Positions 1 through 12,442 are shown, numbered from the stretch's first letter. The stretch: 64,000 nucleotides of DNA from Delphinus delphis (GCF_949987515.2 NC_082689.1:8423501-8487500), one strand, 5' to 3'. Made by a program: numbers and translations. The notes: generated by a model not told the origin, from the sequence alone.

Positions 1-103
1 CAGCTATTACTGGGGTATTTGCCAAGTGGTGGTTTTCAGTTTTCCTTATTTTACATTTATGGGTTAGAATTCTACCATGAGAAGGGCTTTTCCCTTCACC
101 TTT

Positions 104-175
104 CTCCCTCCCTCCCTCCCTCCCTCCTTCCCTTCCTTCCTTCCTTCATTTATTTACTTACTTATTTATTTATTT
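104..175 (+). repeat. CCCT/CCTT then TTTA simple repeat
   Basis: A pyrimidine run of ccct and cctt units passes into attt/tta units at the poly(T) end of an antisense SINE, so it probably grew from the SINE tail. Confidence 0.85.
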
Positions 176-287
176 GACTGCACTGTGTGGCTTGTGGGAA
201 TCTTAGCTCCCCAACCAGGGATTGAAACTGGGCCCTCGCAGTGAAAGCACAGAGTCCTAACCACTGGACTACCAGTGAATTCCTCCT
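176..287 (-). repeat. Short CHR-type SINE
   Basis: Antisense copy containing ctgcactgtgtggcttgtgg, accagggattgaaactgggc and accactggactaccagtgaa. The sense A box would be near 265-285. Confidence 0.8.
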
Positions 288-1129
288 CCTTTATTTCTTC
301 ATTCATTCAAGTATTTATATTGATACGGACTCACAGATTCTTATTTTATTCTATAGGTTCTTATTCTATGAACTATCATCCATTACTGTCATTACTTATT
401 TTGTCTGTCAGATTGCCCCTGGTTTGGCATGGGGACATTCAGGTTGCCTCCTGTATCTATTGACATGTCCCAATATGTCCCCATTACTATTTGAGCTCTT
501 CATTCCCTTTTGACACCATAAAATGTTGGAGGCTCACCTCGTACTTTCCTTGCTGCAGCCCTGGAAATAGCCATTTCTCCAAGGAGTCTTGGTGCCCTTT
601 ATTGGAGAATGGGTTTAGATACCAAGATCCAGGAACTGGGTGAGTTCACTGGTGTTGGGCGTTACAACTTTCAGGCCCTCTCAGTGGACAGTTAGGAAGC
701 GTATGTGCACGCACATGCACATCCAAAGCTGTTTCTATATCTATTGATACGTATTTTGAAAACCATGAGCTCACACTGATGCCCCTAGTTCCAGTTCAAC
801 ACCACAGTGTTTATTTTGGCCTACCCCCTTCCTTCTTTCTTTTTTTTTTAAAAATAAATTTATTTATTTTGGCTGTGTTGGGTCTTTGTTGCTGCACGCG
901 GGCTTTCTCTAGTTGCGGTGAGCGGGGACTACTCTTTGTTGCGGGGCACGGGCTTCTCATTGCAGTGGCTTCTCTCGTTGTGGAGCACGGTCTCTAGGCG
1001 GGCAAGCTTCAGTAGTTGTGGCGCATGGGCTCAGTAGTTGTGGCGCACAGGCTTAGTTGCTCCATGGCATGTGGGATCTTCCCGGACCAGGGCTCGAACC
1101 TGTGTCCCCTGCATTGGCAGGCAGATTCT

Positions 1130-1332
1130 TTTTTTTTTTGCGGTACGCGGACCTCTCACTGTTGTGGCCTCTCCCGTTGTGGAGCACAGGCTCCGGACGC
1201 GCAGGCTCAGTGGCCATGGCTCACGGGCCCAGCCGCTCCGCGGCATGTGGGATCTTCCCGGACCGGGGCACGAACCCATGTCCCCCGCATCGGCAGGCGG
1301 ACTATCAACCACTGCGCCACCGGGGAAGCCCC
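1130..1332 (-). repeat. CHR-2-like SINE inside the long SINE
   Basis: Begins with poly(T) and gcggtacgcggacctctcac, and ends ccactgcgccaccggggaag. This is the young-looking family with the tgccgcggagcggctgggcc core in sense. Confidence 0.88.
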
Positions 1333-1344
1333 TTTTTTCTTTTT

Positions 1345-1492
1345 TTTTTAACATCTTTATTGGAGTATAATTGCTTTACAATGGTGTGTTAGTTTCTGCT
1401 TTATAACAAAGTGAATCTGCTGTACATACACATATATCCGCATATCTCCTCCCTCTTGTGTCTCCCTCCCATCCTCCCTATCCCACCCCAGC
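1345..1492 (-). repeat. L1 3'-end fragment
   Basis: Contains attggagtataattgctttac, tgctgtacatacacatata and tctccctcccatcctcc, the 3' end common to artiodactyl/cetacean L1s, in antisense. Confidence 0.75.
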
Positions 1493-2465
1493 AGGAGGAT
1501 TCTTAACCACTGCGCCACCAGAGAAGCCCCCCCTTCCTTATTTCTAACTCCTTTTTCTGACAGTGAGAAAGCTGGCTCTCATTAGTCACCATATATTTAT
1601 TTGCTTAGTGGTAGAATACACATAAGCAGTTTCTGAATTTCTAACTCACAGCTCTGAAAAACAAACCTACTACTTAGAGTACAATACTGTGCAGTTTTTT
1701 CCCTTTAGTCTTAGAATAGATGGTCAAATACCCTTTTCTGAAGTCACTTAGAGGAGCGTCCCCCGGCATCCTCCGTGTCGTGACGCTCTCCATTTGTAGT
1801 ACAGGTGGGCTCATTTGTTTCTGTTTATATTCCACTTTGGGTTGTCTCCACTCCCCCTTTCCCAGTTCCTTGTTGATTAAAATTTTTAAAAAATTTATGA
1901 AACACAGTAATGATTCTAAAAGTCGGAACTACACAGAGATACTCAGAGAAGTGTCACTTCCCCTATGTCTTCTACCCCCTCCTGTCCTTCACACCCTGCC
2001 TCTCCCGGCAAGTAAGCAATCTCTGTATTTATCTGTATTTATCACTATTTTTCTTTTTGCATGGTGTGTATTTTCTAGTTCCTCTTGTTTACGTGGTAGG
2101 TAGCCTGCTAGAAAAGCTTTTGCACTTTGCTTTTTTCACGTCACAATTTCTTGGAAATCATTAGTAAACATTTGGGGCTGTTATGTTGTGGCTGTGCTTA
2201 CTCAACCGACGGTTTGTTTCAATAGTTTCCCCCGTCTTAGAAGGGGATGTGGAGGGAAGTCAGGCCGGAGAGGCAGGCAGAGGTCAGATCCTGGCCAAGG
2301 CCATTGCTTGCTGCACTAGTGAACTGGTACAGGATGGATGGGGATGAGGCCAGGGCCAAGGCCAGGGTGAGGAGACAGGGAGACCAGCCAGGAGAGCCTG
2401 CCGTGGCGTCGGCCTGGACCAAGGCGGGGTCAGAGGAGCTGGAGGGAAGGGGACTAATTGGGGAG

Positions 2466-2577
2466 GGCATTCACTTGTGGTCCAGTGGTTAAGACTCCGC
2501 GCAGGGGGTGCGGGTTCGATCCCTGGTCTCAGGGAACTAAGATCCCGCATGCCTCGTGGCCAAAAATGAAAAAAAAG
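2466..2577 (+). repeat. Short CHR-type SINE
   Basis: Sense copy with A box tggtccagtggttaagactc, B box gggttcgatccctggtc and an A-rich tail. Confidence 0.88.
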
Positions 2578-2880
2578 GGTGTGGCGTGATATTAAGTGAA
2601 AGATGCCAGGCTCCGAAGCCCACCTGCTATATGATTCCACTTATGTGACACTCTGGAAAGGGCAAAACCAGAGACAGGAAGTGGATCAGTGGTTAGTAGG
2701 GAGTGGGTGTGGGGGGAGGGAGGGAACTGACTACAAAGGGCGTGTGGGAAATTTTGGGAGGGGTGGAAATACTCTGGATTATATCATGACTGCATGCGTT
2801 TACTGAAACTCACTGAACTGCATACCTAAAAGTAGTGAGTTTTACTGTATGTAAATTACACCTCAATAAGTGACTTTTTT
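2578..2880 (+). repeat. L1M-type 3' UTR fragment
   Basis: Follows the old L1 3' end order: attaagtgaaagatgccagg, tatgattccacttatgtgac, gtggatcagtggttagtagg, then catgactgcatgcg and tgtaaattacacctcaataa. Confidence 0.65.
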
Positions 2881-3084
2881 TTTTTTTTTTTTTGCGATAC
2901 GCGGGCCTCTCACTGCTGTGGCCTCTCCCATTGCGGAGCACACGCTCCGGACGCGCAGGCTCAGCGGCCACGCCTCACGGGCATAGCCGCTCCACGGCAT
3001 GTGGGATCTTCCCGGACCGGGGCACGAACCCGTGTCCCCTGCATCGGCAGGCAGACTCTCAACCACTGCGCCACCAGGGAAGCC
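2881..3084 (-). repeat. CHR-2-like SINE with long TSD
   Basis: An antisense copy flanked by ctcaataagtgacttttt at 2862-2880 and again at 3085-3102. It landed in the L1 3' end just upstream of it. The intact duplication shows a fairly recent insertion. Confidence 0.95.
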
Positions 3085-3102
3085 CTCAATAAGTGACTTT
3101 TT

Positions 3103-4640
3103 TAAAAAAATGGAAGCCTAGGGGACACTGATTGTTGTGGGGCAGTGAGGGGAGAGTCCAGAGGAGAATGAGGGCCCCTGAGCTGAGTCCTGAGACGCTC
3201 TGGAATAGAGGAATTGAGTGTCAAATACCAAAGGGGTCAAGTAAGTTGAGACCTAGAAGGTTTACTCACCAACAGTTGGTTGGTGGGGGAACGTTTCCCT
3301 TGGATGTGACAACCAGGCCACCGATGACCTTGACCAGAGCAGATATTTTCCCCCCATTTAGGGTCCCCATCTTCCCCATATAGGGTCCCCATCCTCCCCC
3401 CCTCACTGTGTAGGGCCCCATCCTTTCCAGGGTTCCCAGCAGACAGTGAGCTGATCAGGAGCCCCAGGAAGGCTGAGCGAAAGCACAGCAAAGGGAAGGG
3501 CCCAGCACATTTCTGGGAAATAGCAGTGATGGGGATCCCCGAGGCAACGTGAGTCCTGCCACCAGCACCATAATTTAGGGCCAACTGCAAAGTGAAAATG
3601 CAGGGCTCCTGTTCAACAGTTACTAAGGTTTCAAGATGGCAACAGCAGAGCATTAAACCAATCCCAGGGCCCTTCTAAGTGTGGATGGCATGCCTATGAA
3701 GCTGGCCCTGCTGCCACCTGAGAGCTGGGTTCCCAAGAAAGCACAGTAGACCACAGGATCTGGCTGGGGAGGCCCAGCCTCCTTCTCTGCAACTAGGACT
3801 CCCGGGCTTCACCAGAACCAGGACATGCTTCAGGGCTGCCACCTGCTGGCTATGTCAGGCCACTGCGCCTCCCTTCGGAGAGAAGGACGTTGGGTGGAGC
3901 AGGAAAAGCGGCTTGTTGATCTCCAGGTGACCCAACCCTTCCTTTCACTGAAGAGAAAACAGCCCCTGAGGGGCATTCCGTCCGAGGTCACACTGGCCAT
4001 AACTGTCGCACTTGAACCTCTCCGTTCTGTACAACCTCACAAAGTAGAGATGATACTCCCATGGAGATGAGGAAAGGAAATTAACAATTTGAGTTCCCTG
4101 GCTACTGTGGTTGCCTCCCATGACCCTTCTCTTGTCTAGGCACTCCCCTGATGATTCTGTGGGTACCCACTAGCCCAAGTGCTGACCCACCTGGGCCTGG
4201 GGCTGGAAGAGGCAGCATAACCTCATTACCTGGCCGCAGAGTGGGCCCATAACCCAAGGACAGTGGAGGGGACTTCTTTTTGGCCGGGGCTGCTGGAAAA
4301 GACGTTTTCTAGCTCCCTCTGGACACTAAGGTGTGTAGACATGAGGGTCATTGCTTGAACTGCAGCAAGAGGTTTTGCCACCAGGATGAAAGCTGGTCTG
4401 AGCGTGAAACTGACATGGGGAAATGGGGAAAGAAAGACAAAAAAGCAAGTACTGGATGACATCTTTGAGCTACTGGATCAAGCCAGCCCTGAAGAGCTGA
4501 GAGTCAGGGTACCCAGCACTTTGCAGTGCTGAGAGCCAGTGAATCCCCTTGTGTATTTAAATAGTTTTGAGCAGCTGCTTGCGATGAAAGGTGTCTAATG
4601 CAAAATTTCCTCAAACCTCCATCTGTCTCTAGCCCCATCT
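3103..4640. other. Intergenic, no gene recognised
   Basis: Moderate-GC sequence with stops in all frames and only short open frames. No RNA gene or clear repeat was recognised. Confidence 0.5.
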
Positions 4641-4850
4641 GCTATGATCACGAGTCCTCAAGCCCTTCAGTCTCCCTTGAGTGTTCAAAGGCACCAGGCC
4701 TCTCTCTCCAGGGCCTTTGCACAGGCTGTTGTGTCTGCCCAGGCCACTCTCCCCTCCCCCATCTAGCTGACAGATCCCATGGGCCGTTATGGTCTCAGCC
4801 TAAATGGCATCTCCTCAACGTTGGCTCTTCCTAATTCCGGTTCGCTCCAG
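4640..4850 (+). repeat. L2 LINE relic
   Basis: The stretch cagggcctttgcacaggctg...ctgcccaggccactctcccc...atggcatctcctcaac follows the L2 reverse-transcriptase 3' consensus (RAFALAVPSAWN-like, degraded). Confidence 0.55.
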
Positions 4851-5239
4851 AAACATTCGCTGAGCTCCTGCTCTGCCAGGCACCAGGCCAGGCCCACCTC
4901 TACCCCCCACCCCACCCCCCGCCCCTCATGGGGAGCTCTGGAGATGCAGCAACATGAATCAAAGGGTCACACTCATGTCCTCAGACGAAGAGAAGAGACC
5001 TGGGCCTGGAAGTGAGAGTGTGGCAGGATGACCTGGGGATTTCAAAGAAAGCCAGTGAGACTGGAAAGCAGGATCAGGGAGTTGGGAGTGGAACTTCCTG
5101 TCGTAGGAGCACGGAGGTGGTGAGGAGGGTTAGGGTGCTAGATACATTGTGGAGGTAGTCAACTGGCCTTCCCTGTTTGCCAAGCTGCCTTCTGATTCAG
5201 CTTCCATCGTAGGTCTGCAAAGAAGCTGGTGCTGGTCCA

Positions 5240-7915
5240 ATGAGAGCTGTATTTGTCCCTGAAGGTTAATATGTTTTTATATGGATTTTAAAATTGTGAT
5301 ACAATTCACATACCATAATGTATACTCTTTTAAAATGTACAATTCTGGGGTTTTGGTGGTTTTTATTTTGGCATCTTCACAAAGTTGTGCGACTATCACA
5401 ACTGTCTAATTCTAGAACATTTTCATGACCTCAGAAAGAGACCCTATGCCCATCAGCAGTCATCCCCCATTTCCCTCTTCCCCTAGTCCCTGGAAACTAC
5501 TAATCTCCTTTCTGTCTCTAAAGATTTGCTAATGTTGGATACTTCACATAAATGGAATTATAAAATATGTGGTATTTTGGATCTTCTTTCACTGAACACA
5601 TTTTCAAAGTTCATCCATGTTGTAGCACAGAGAAGTACTTTCCTTTTATTGCTGAATAATATTCCATTGCGTGGAGAGACCACATTTTGTTTATCCATTC
5701 ATAATTTGTTAGACATTTAGGTTGTTTCACTTTTTTGTCTACTGTGAATAATGCGAGTGTGAACACTCATGTGCAAGTTTTTTTTGTCATGTGTGAGTTT
5801 TTGTATGGACGCACGCTCTCATTTCCCTTGGCTGTATACCTAAGAGTGGATTTGTTGGATTACATGGTAACTCTATGTTTAACCCTTTGAGGAACTGCCA
5901 GACAATTTTCCAAAGCAGCTGCACCATTTTACACTCCCACCAGTAGTGCACAAGGCTTCCAACTTCTCCACATCCTCACCAACACTTGTTATTAGCTGAC
6001 TTTTTGATTATTGCCATCCTAGGGGCTGTGAAGATGCATCTCGCTGTGGTTTTGATTTGCATTTACCTTGTTGGCTAATGATGTTGAGCATCTTTTCTTT
6101 ATTCAGTATTTGTTATATCTTCTTTGGAGAATGTTTATTCAAATCCTTTGCCCATTCTTTAATTGGGTGTTTTGTTTTTGTTGTTGAGCTATACGAGTTC
6201 TTTGTGTATTCTGGATATTAACCCCTTATATGATTAACAAATATTTTCTCCCATTATATATTATTATCTTTTCACTTTCTTGATAGTGTACTTTGCAACA
6301 CAAAAGTTTTTTTTTTTTTATTTTGCTGAAGTCCAGTGTATCTCTTTTTTCTTTTGTTGCTTATGCCTGTGGTGTTATATCTAGGAAACCATTGCCTACC
6401 CTAAGATCAGGAAGATTTCCGCCTATGGTCTTTTTTTTCTTTCATTTTTGGCTGCGTTGGGTCTTCGTTGCCGTGAACGGGCTTTCTCTAGCTGCGGCGA
6501 GTGGGGGCTACTCTTCGTTGTGGTGTGTGGGCTTCTCATTAAGGTGGCTTCTCTTGTTGTGGAGCACAGGCTCTAGGCTCGTGGGCTTCAGTAGTTGTGG
6601 CACGTGGGCTCAGTAGGTGTGGCTCACGGGCTCTAGAACGCAGGCTCAGTAGTTGTGGCACACGGGCTTAGTTGCTCTGCGGCATGTGGGATCTTCCCGG
6701 ACCAGGGCTCAAACCCGTGTCCCCTGCAGTGGCAGACGGATTCTTAACCATTGCGCCACCAGGGAAGTCCCCACCTACGTTTTCTTCTAAGAGTTTTATA
6801 GTTTTAGCTCTTACATTTACGTCATTGATCCATTTTGAGTTAATTTTTGTAAATGGTAGGAGATAGGTCTCCAGTTTCATTCTTTTGCATGTGGATATCC
6901 AATTGCCCCAGCACCATTGGTTGAATAGATTGTTTTCCCACTGAATTATTTTGGCACCTTTGTCACAATCAACTGACTATAAATGTATGGGTTTATTTCT
7001 GGATTTTCAGATCTATTTCTTTGATATGTATGTCTATTCTTATGCCACTACCACACAGTCTTGACTACCGTAGCTTTGTAGTAAGTTTTGAAATTAAAAA
7101 GTGTGTCTACCAACTTTGTTCTTTTCCAAGATTGTTTTGGCTATTCTGGGTCTCTTGAATTTTTATATGAGTTTTAGGATCAGCTTGTCAACTTCTACAA
7201 CGCAGGCAGCTGGTATTTTGATAGGGATTGTGTTGAATCTGAGATCAATTTGGGGAATGTTGCCATCTTAACAAAATTAAGTTTTCTAATCCATGAACAC
7301 AGGATTTCTTTCAGTGTAATTTTCAGTGTACAAGTCTTGTACTCTTGTTAAACTTGTTCCTAAGTGTTTTATTCCTTTTGATGCTAGTGTTAACATAATT
7401 GTTTTCTTAATTCCATTTTTGATTGTTCATTGCTATTGTATTGAAATATAATTGATTTTTGCACATGGATCTTGTATCCTGCCATCTTGCTGAACTTTTG
7501 ATTAGCTCTAATAGTTTTTTGTGAATCCCACTGGATTTCTATATATAAGATCATGTCATCTGCACGTAGAGATAGTTTTACTTCTCTCTTTCCAAACTGG
7601 ATGACTTTTTTTCTCCCCCAAATCACCCTGGATATAATAACCTCCAGTACAGTGTTGACTAGAAGTGGTAAGAGCAGACATCTTTGTTTAGTTCCTATTC
7701 TCAAGGGAAAAAACTTTCAGTCTTTCACTATTGAGTATGATGTTAGCTGTGCGTTTTTTGTAAATGCCCATTATCAGATTGAGGAAGTACCCTTCTATTT
7801 CTTGTTGAGTGTTTTATCATTAAAGGCTATTGGAGTTTGTGAAATGCTTTTTCTGCATCTATTGAGGTCAGTACAGTATATGGTTTTTGTCCTTTACGGT
7901 TAACACATTTTTAAA
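5240..7915 (-). repeat. Antisense L1 (ORF2 3' part and 3' UTR), decayed
   Basis: About 2.7 kb read backwards through a mammalian L1. It holds the ctgaataatattccattgcg and actcccaccagtagtgcaca region, tggctaatgatgttgagcat, cattttgagttaatttttgt and tgactaccgtagctttgtag. At 7390-7704 the minus strand is open for 104 codons and carries a reverse-transcriptase ADDMILY motif. Many stops make it inactive. A SINE interrupts it at 6430-6770. Confidence 0.85.
6430..6770 (-). repeat. Long CHR-type SINE inside the L1
   Basis: Antisense copy with tttggctgcgttgggtcttc, repeated agttgtggcac units and the closing accattgcgccaccagggaa. L1 sequence resumes directly after it (ctacgttttcttctaagagt). Confidence 0.88.
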
Positions 7916-8039
7916 AGCAGTTACCTGTGCAGGTAGAGGAAAAGGAACCAGGAGAATGGGAGACAGGAGTGCAAAAGAGACTTTTTACTGTATATTCTTT
8001 TATATTTTTTGGTTTCTTGGATGTATTTCTTATTCAAAA

Positions 8040-9125
8040 ATGAAATAATCTTTTAGAAAATTGTGGCAACATAATATAAAATTTACCATATTAAACATTT
8101 TTAAGCATACAGCTCAGTAGTGTTAAGCATATTCACATTGTTGTGCAACCTCCAGAACTTTTTCATCTTGCAAAACTGAAACTCTATACCCATTAAACAA
8201 CTCCGCATTGCCCCTCCTCCCAGCCCCTGGCAACCACCATTCTACTTCCTGTCGCTATGAATTTGACTACTCTAGGTGCCTCATATAGTGAAATCATACA
8301 GTATGTGTCTTTTTTGTGACTCACTTATTTCACGTAGCATAATATCTTCAAGGTTCATCCATGTCGTAGCATGAGTTAGAATTTCCTTTCCTCGTGTTTA
8401 TCCATTCACTCATTGATGGATCTCTGGGACCTTTGGCTATTGTGAGTAATAGCCAAACACGGCTGTTGAACAAGGGCGTGCGATGTCTTTCAGACCCTGC
8501 TTTCAATTCTTTTGGATATATACTCAGAAGTGTTACTTCTGGATTGCACAGTAGTTCTGTTTTTAATTTTTTGAGGAACCACTATAGTGTTTTCCGTAAT
8601 AGCTGCACCATTTTCGTTTATACCAGCAGTGCACAGGGTTCTAAATTTCTCCACATCCTTACCAACATCCGGCTTTTTACAATTTTTATTTATTTATTTA
8701 TATTATTTTTAAAAAATAAATTTATTTATTTTTTAAAAATAAATTCATTTATTTTTTTGGGCTGCGTTGGGTCTTCGTTGCTGCACGCGGGCTTTCTCTA
8801 GTTGCGGTGAGCAGGGGCTACTCTTCGTTGCAGTGCGCGGGCTTCTCATTGCGGTGGCTTCTTGTGGAGCACTGGCTCTAAGTGCGCGGACCTCAGTAGT
8901 TGTGGCACGCGGGCTCAGTAGCTGTGGATCGTGGGCTCTAGAGTGCAGGCTCCGTAGTTGTGGCGCACGGGTCCAGGTGCTCTGCAGCATGTGGGATCTT
9001 CCCGGACCAGGGCTCGAACCCACGTCCCCTGCACTGGCAGGTGGATTCTTAACCACTGCGCCACCAGGGAAGCCCCTCACCTGGCTTTTTTTTAATAGCA
9101 GCCATCCTGATAGGTGTGACGTATA
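8040..9125 (-). repeat. Antisense L1 fragment split by a SINE
   Basis: L1-like text from about 8040 to 8690 (ccattcactcattgatggat, attgtgagtaatagcc, ttttttgaggaaccac) resumes at 9079-9125 (agcagccatcctgataggtg). This is the expected continuation of the same L1 segment around the inserted SINE. Confidence 0.75.
8735..9078 (-). repeat. Long CHR-type SINE
   Basis: Antisense copy after an A/T-rich tail (8690-8735), with gctgcgttgggtcttcgttg, a reversed B box ccagggctcgaacccacg and accactgcgccaccagggaa at its end. Confidence 0.9.
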
Positions 9126-9501
9126 AATTATCTTTTAAAAGTTCAGGTTTCTGAATCTACAAAGCTGAAGTCCAGACTCTCAACTACTTTTAATCTTACC
9201 TTCTTTCAATCTTCCATGAAGGCAGGGCCCTAGACCCAGCTTTGACCCTCCTAGACCCAGGAGGACAACTGGAGAGATGGACAGGAACAGAGAAGAAGGT
9301 CCAGTGGGGGACAGTGGGGATTCACGAAAGGCAGGGTGTCCCAGCTCAGGCAAGGTGGCCATGGGCTAGGGTTAGACTGGAGGACCTGGAAGCGGCTGCC
9401 TTGTTCTCCACAGTCTCTGGAAACCCATCAGAATTCCTGAGCTCTCTGTGGCTAATCCTGGGTTTCTCCAACAGCTGTAAGTCACGTGGGCACCACTCAC
9501 A

Positions 9502-9850
9502 GAATCAGCATTTATTTATTTATTTATTTATAAAATGCAAATGTCCTTTTGTTTTTAATATTTATTTAATTTTATTTTTGTCTGCGCCGGGTCTTAGTTG
9601 TGGCATGCAGGATCCTCTGCTGTGGCATGCAGGCTTTTCTCTAGTTGTGGCACGTGGGTTCTGTCGTTGTGGCGTGTGGGCTCTCTAGTTGTGGCCCGAG
9701 TGCTCATTAGTTGAGGGTGTGCGGGCTTAGTTGCCCCATGGCATATGGGATCTTTGTTCCCTGACCAGAGATCGAACCCGTGTCGCCTGCATTGGAAGGC
9801 GTATTCTTAACTACTGGACCACCAGGGTAGTCCCTGAATCAGCATTTATT
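9502..9850 (-). repeat. Long CHR-type SINE in an L2/MIR relic, with TSD
   Basis: The body (9517-9835) runs from tctgcgccgggtcttagttg to actactggaccaccagggta. The 15-bp duplication gaatcagcatttatt is perfect at 9502-9516 and 9836-9850. The target site belongs to an old 'atttattgagcacc' relic that continues to about 9960. Confidence 0.92.
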
Positions 9851-10774
9851 GAGCACCACCTGTTCGCTGACACTGTGCAGAGCCCAGGGTTAAAAGTACA
9901 AATCCCACAGGACCTCAAGAAACTCACTGCAGAGTAGGAAAACAGACATGGAAGCATACTCACCCAAAGGCACTGTGACAGCTGGTGCTTTACAAGTAGA
10001 AATGAGTTTCCAACCCAGTCTGCAGATAACGGGGGTCTCCAGGAAGAGGTGGCTGAGTCAGAAGGTCAACCAGGAGGCCAGGGGTGGGGGGAGGTTGTCT
10101 CAGTCAGGGGAAGGAGCACGGGAGAGGGTGCAGGTGGGACAGAGGCCAGAGGGCCCGTTAGGGGAAGGCCAGTGGTTCAGTTGCCTGAAGCCTGGAGGTC
10201 ACAGCTGGGCACAGAACCAGGACTAGGGTGAGACAAGTGAGGCAGTTGCCTTGGATACAAAGTTGAAGGCCAAAAACTCAGTAATCAATACAATGTTTTA
10301 ATGCAAAACATGAAACACATATTCCGGGAGAGAAAACTGAATATTGTAAGAATGTCAGTCTTTCCAAAAGTAGTACAAGGAAATTCATGATGAACAAAAT
10401 ATCAAGTTTTAAATGAACACAGGATCAATAATAGTGTTGTGTAAGCCATAGTGGAGGCTGAGGCCAAAGAAATATCAGTAATTCTCATCCTGAGGGTTTT
10501 TAAAATTCGATTTTGTGTTCATTGTGTATTTTTCACGTTAATGAAAAAATACTGCACTGAAATACTACTTATCTTGATCACTCAGTTTCTGGTGCCCCTT
10601 AGATCTTGTTCCTGAGACAAATGCCTCGCTCGCCTCACCTTAATCCCCTTCTCTGCAGCAGGAAGTGGGCTTTCATTGGTGGGCTGCGGCACTGGGGGTT
10701 CACCCTGCCAGGTAGGAGAAGTCATTGAAATCTTTTATTTATTAGAATGTGTTTGTATCTGTAGATTTAAAAAA
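9851..10774. other. Intergenic with L2/MIR tail, no gene
   Basis: 9851-9960 continues an old tattgagcaccacctg-type relic. 9960-10220 is purine-rich. 10220-10774 is AT-rich with nothing recognised. Confidence 0.4.
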
Positions 10775-10920
10775 CTGATGTGGCAGGAATTCCCTGGCAG
10801 TCCAGTGGTTAGGACTCCGCGCTTTCATTGCCGAGGGTGTGGGTTCAATCCCTGGTCGGGGAACTAAGATCCTGCAAGCTGCGTGGCGCAGCCAATAAAA
10901 CAAAAAAAACCTGATGTGGC
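10775..10920 (+). repeat. Short CHR-type SINE with TSD
   Basis: A sense copy (10785-10910) with cagtccagtggttaggactc and gtgggttcaatccctggtc. It is flanked by ctgatgtggc at 10775-10784 and 10911-10920. Confidence 0.92.
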
Positions 10921-11860
10921 TACACATAAATTAAGATGGGGGCAAGACTGGTGTCAGGGAGGCCAGTTCAGAATTGCTGCCTTAATCTAGGCAGGATGAT
11001 GAAGCTCGAAGTAAGAAGGAAGCTGTGGGAAGAGTAGGGGAGCGATTCCAAAGACTCCCAAGGGCCAGGCTGTGGGAAGCCCCTGCCTTGGGGGCTGAGG
11101 GGGACGGTCGGGTCTAAGACTGTGTCCGGCCCTGGACTGGGAGGGCCAGTTGCTGTGTCTCGTTTAAGAAGGTATGAAAGACGGCGGTTCAGAGCGGAGG
11201 AAGCAGCTGAATTCAGTTTGTGATGCTTGGAATTTGAAGATCTATAGGACACCAAAGGGAGCTGCCTGGAGCCCAGGAGGAAAGAGGCTCTGCAGAGACC
11301 CTGATTTGGGCGCTGTCAGGGGACAGTCGTCCCCGGGAGGTGGAACCAAAACCAGAGAGGGTACCCCAAGCAGAGGGGCAGGAGGTGGGGGTATGTACAG
11401 AAGGGAGTTGAGGCCACGGGGGGCCCTATTCTTCCAAAAGAAGACACCAGCAGACAGGAATTATCGTAATTGTCACACCATACTCCATTCATTGAATGGA
11501 CATTTCCTAAGCATCTTTTATGCACCAGGCACCGTCTGGGCACTTAAGAGGCACTAAGCTGTCCTGGCAGTAAGCTCCGCCCCCCCACCCCCACCCCCGA
11601 GCCTACATTCTGGCTTACTCTTCTGTGTTAGTTACACAGGTACGCTTACCTTTAGTCTCAAATTGGTGTGGACCAAGGGGTAGCCCCTTCATTTGGGAAT
11701 CCTCACTCAATCTTGTCCTCTTGTTTCTTTTCTAAGCTTCCAACTCTCCCTCTACTGGGTCCTTCCCCATAGGCTATAAGCTATGGGGAAGCTTGAGCTG
11801 CGACCACTCCCTCTCCCAGGAGTGCTTCCTCCAGGGGCCCTACACTTAGCACTGCCACTT
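10921..11860. other. Intergenic, no gene recognised
   Basis: Open frames are short and lack a recognisable family. A short L2-like trace (cattgaatggacatttcc...accaggcaccgtctgg) is near 11485-11560, and a C-rich run is at 11579-11600. Confidence 0.4.
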
Positions 11861-11869
11861 TTCCATCCG

Positions 11870-12205
11870 CAGCAGTGTGGCTTCTTCCCCATCACACTTG
11901 CCAAATTCTCCAACATCTTTTAATACCAAATCCAGTAGACCCTCTCAGGCCTCACCTTATTTGACTTTTTTGTGGCATTGGATACTGTTCTTTCTTCCTT
12001 TTTTCTTGAAACCCTTTCTTCCTTGGCTTCCAAAACTCCCCTTTTCTAGCTTGGCTTCTGCCTCTGGGCCTTCTCCCACCCTAGATGTTTTCCACCACTG
12101 GGTCTGGGTCTGCCCAGCCTTCTCCTCTCCTCACGCTGGCTGCTATGCTAGGCTGGTCCCTCATGCCATCTGTGTCTGCAGCTGTGTGACCACCTCCATA
12201 GAGCC
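11870..12205 (+). repeat. L2 LINE reverse-transcriptase relic
   Basis: The order cacacttgccaaattctc, ttatttgacttttttgtggc, attggatactgttctttc, gaaaccctttcttccttggc matches the L2 ORF2 text for LxxxFDTVxHxxLLETLSxLG, now broken. Confidence 0.6.
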
Positions 12206-12217
12206 AGCTGCCTAAAG

Positions 12218-12442
12218 CAGCGGTCCCCAACCTTTTTGGCACCAGGGACTGGCTGTGGAAGGCAGTTTTTCCACGGACGGGGGGATGCGGTGGGGAGAGA
12301 GGATGGTTCAGGAGGTGATGGGAGCGACGGGGAGCGGCAGATGAAGCTTCGCTCACTCACCCACCGCTCACCTCCTGCTGTGCGGCCCGGTTCCCAACAG
12401 GCCGCAGACCGGTATCGGTCCCCTGCGGGTTGGGGACACCTG
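12218..12442 (+). mobile_element. hAT-type nonautonomous DNA transposon copy
   Basis: A 225-bp element bounded by terminal inverted repeats (CAGCGGTCCCCAACC... and ...GGTTGGGGACACCTG) and a perfect 8-bp duplication gcctaaag at 12210-12217 and 12443-12450, the hAT signature. Internal text (tggcaccagggactggctgt, ctgctgtgcggcccggttcc) is a familiar mammalian interspersed repeat whose subfamily name I am not sure of. No transposase is encoded. Confidence 0.85.

Larger units (their letters stand above)
846..1530 (-). repeat. Long CHR-type SINE, split by later insertions
   Basis: An antisense SINE with the long tgggtctttgttgctgcacg...agttgtggcgca body runs to about 1129 (gcattggcaggcagattctt). Its last piece, ggattcttaaccactgcgcc and the closing ccaccagagaagccc, reappears at 1496-1530. 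A newer SINE and an L1 3' fragment lie between. Confidence 0.8.

Noticed and set aside
1016..1392. Repeated short frames with GTWDLPGPGHEPVSPA- or QPLRHQGSP-like peptides, here and at many other SINEs
   Set aside because: They are translations of CHR SINE copies and recur at every copy. Not genes.
2466..2577. tRNA gene from A/B-box-like motifs in SINEs
   Set aside because: The boxes belong to tRNA-derived SINE heads. No cloverleaf with an anticodon arm is preserved.
7390..7704. 104-codon frame with ADDMILY
   Set aside because: A remnant of L1 reverse transcriptase with stops around it, annotated within the L1 and not as a gene.
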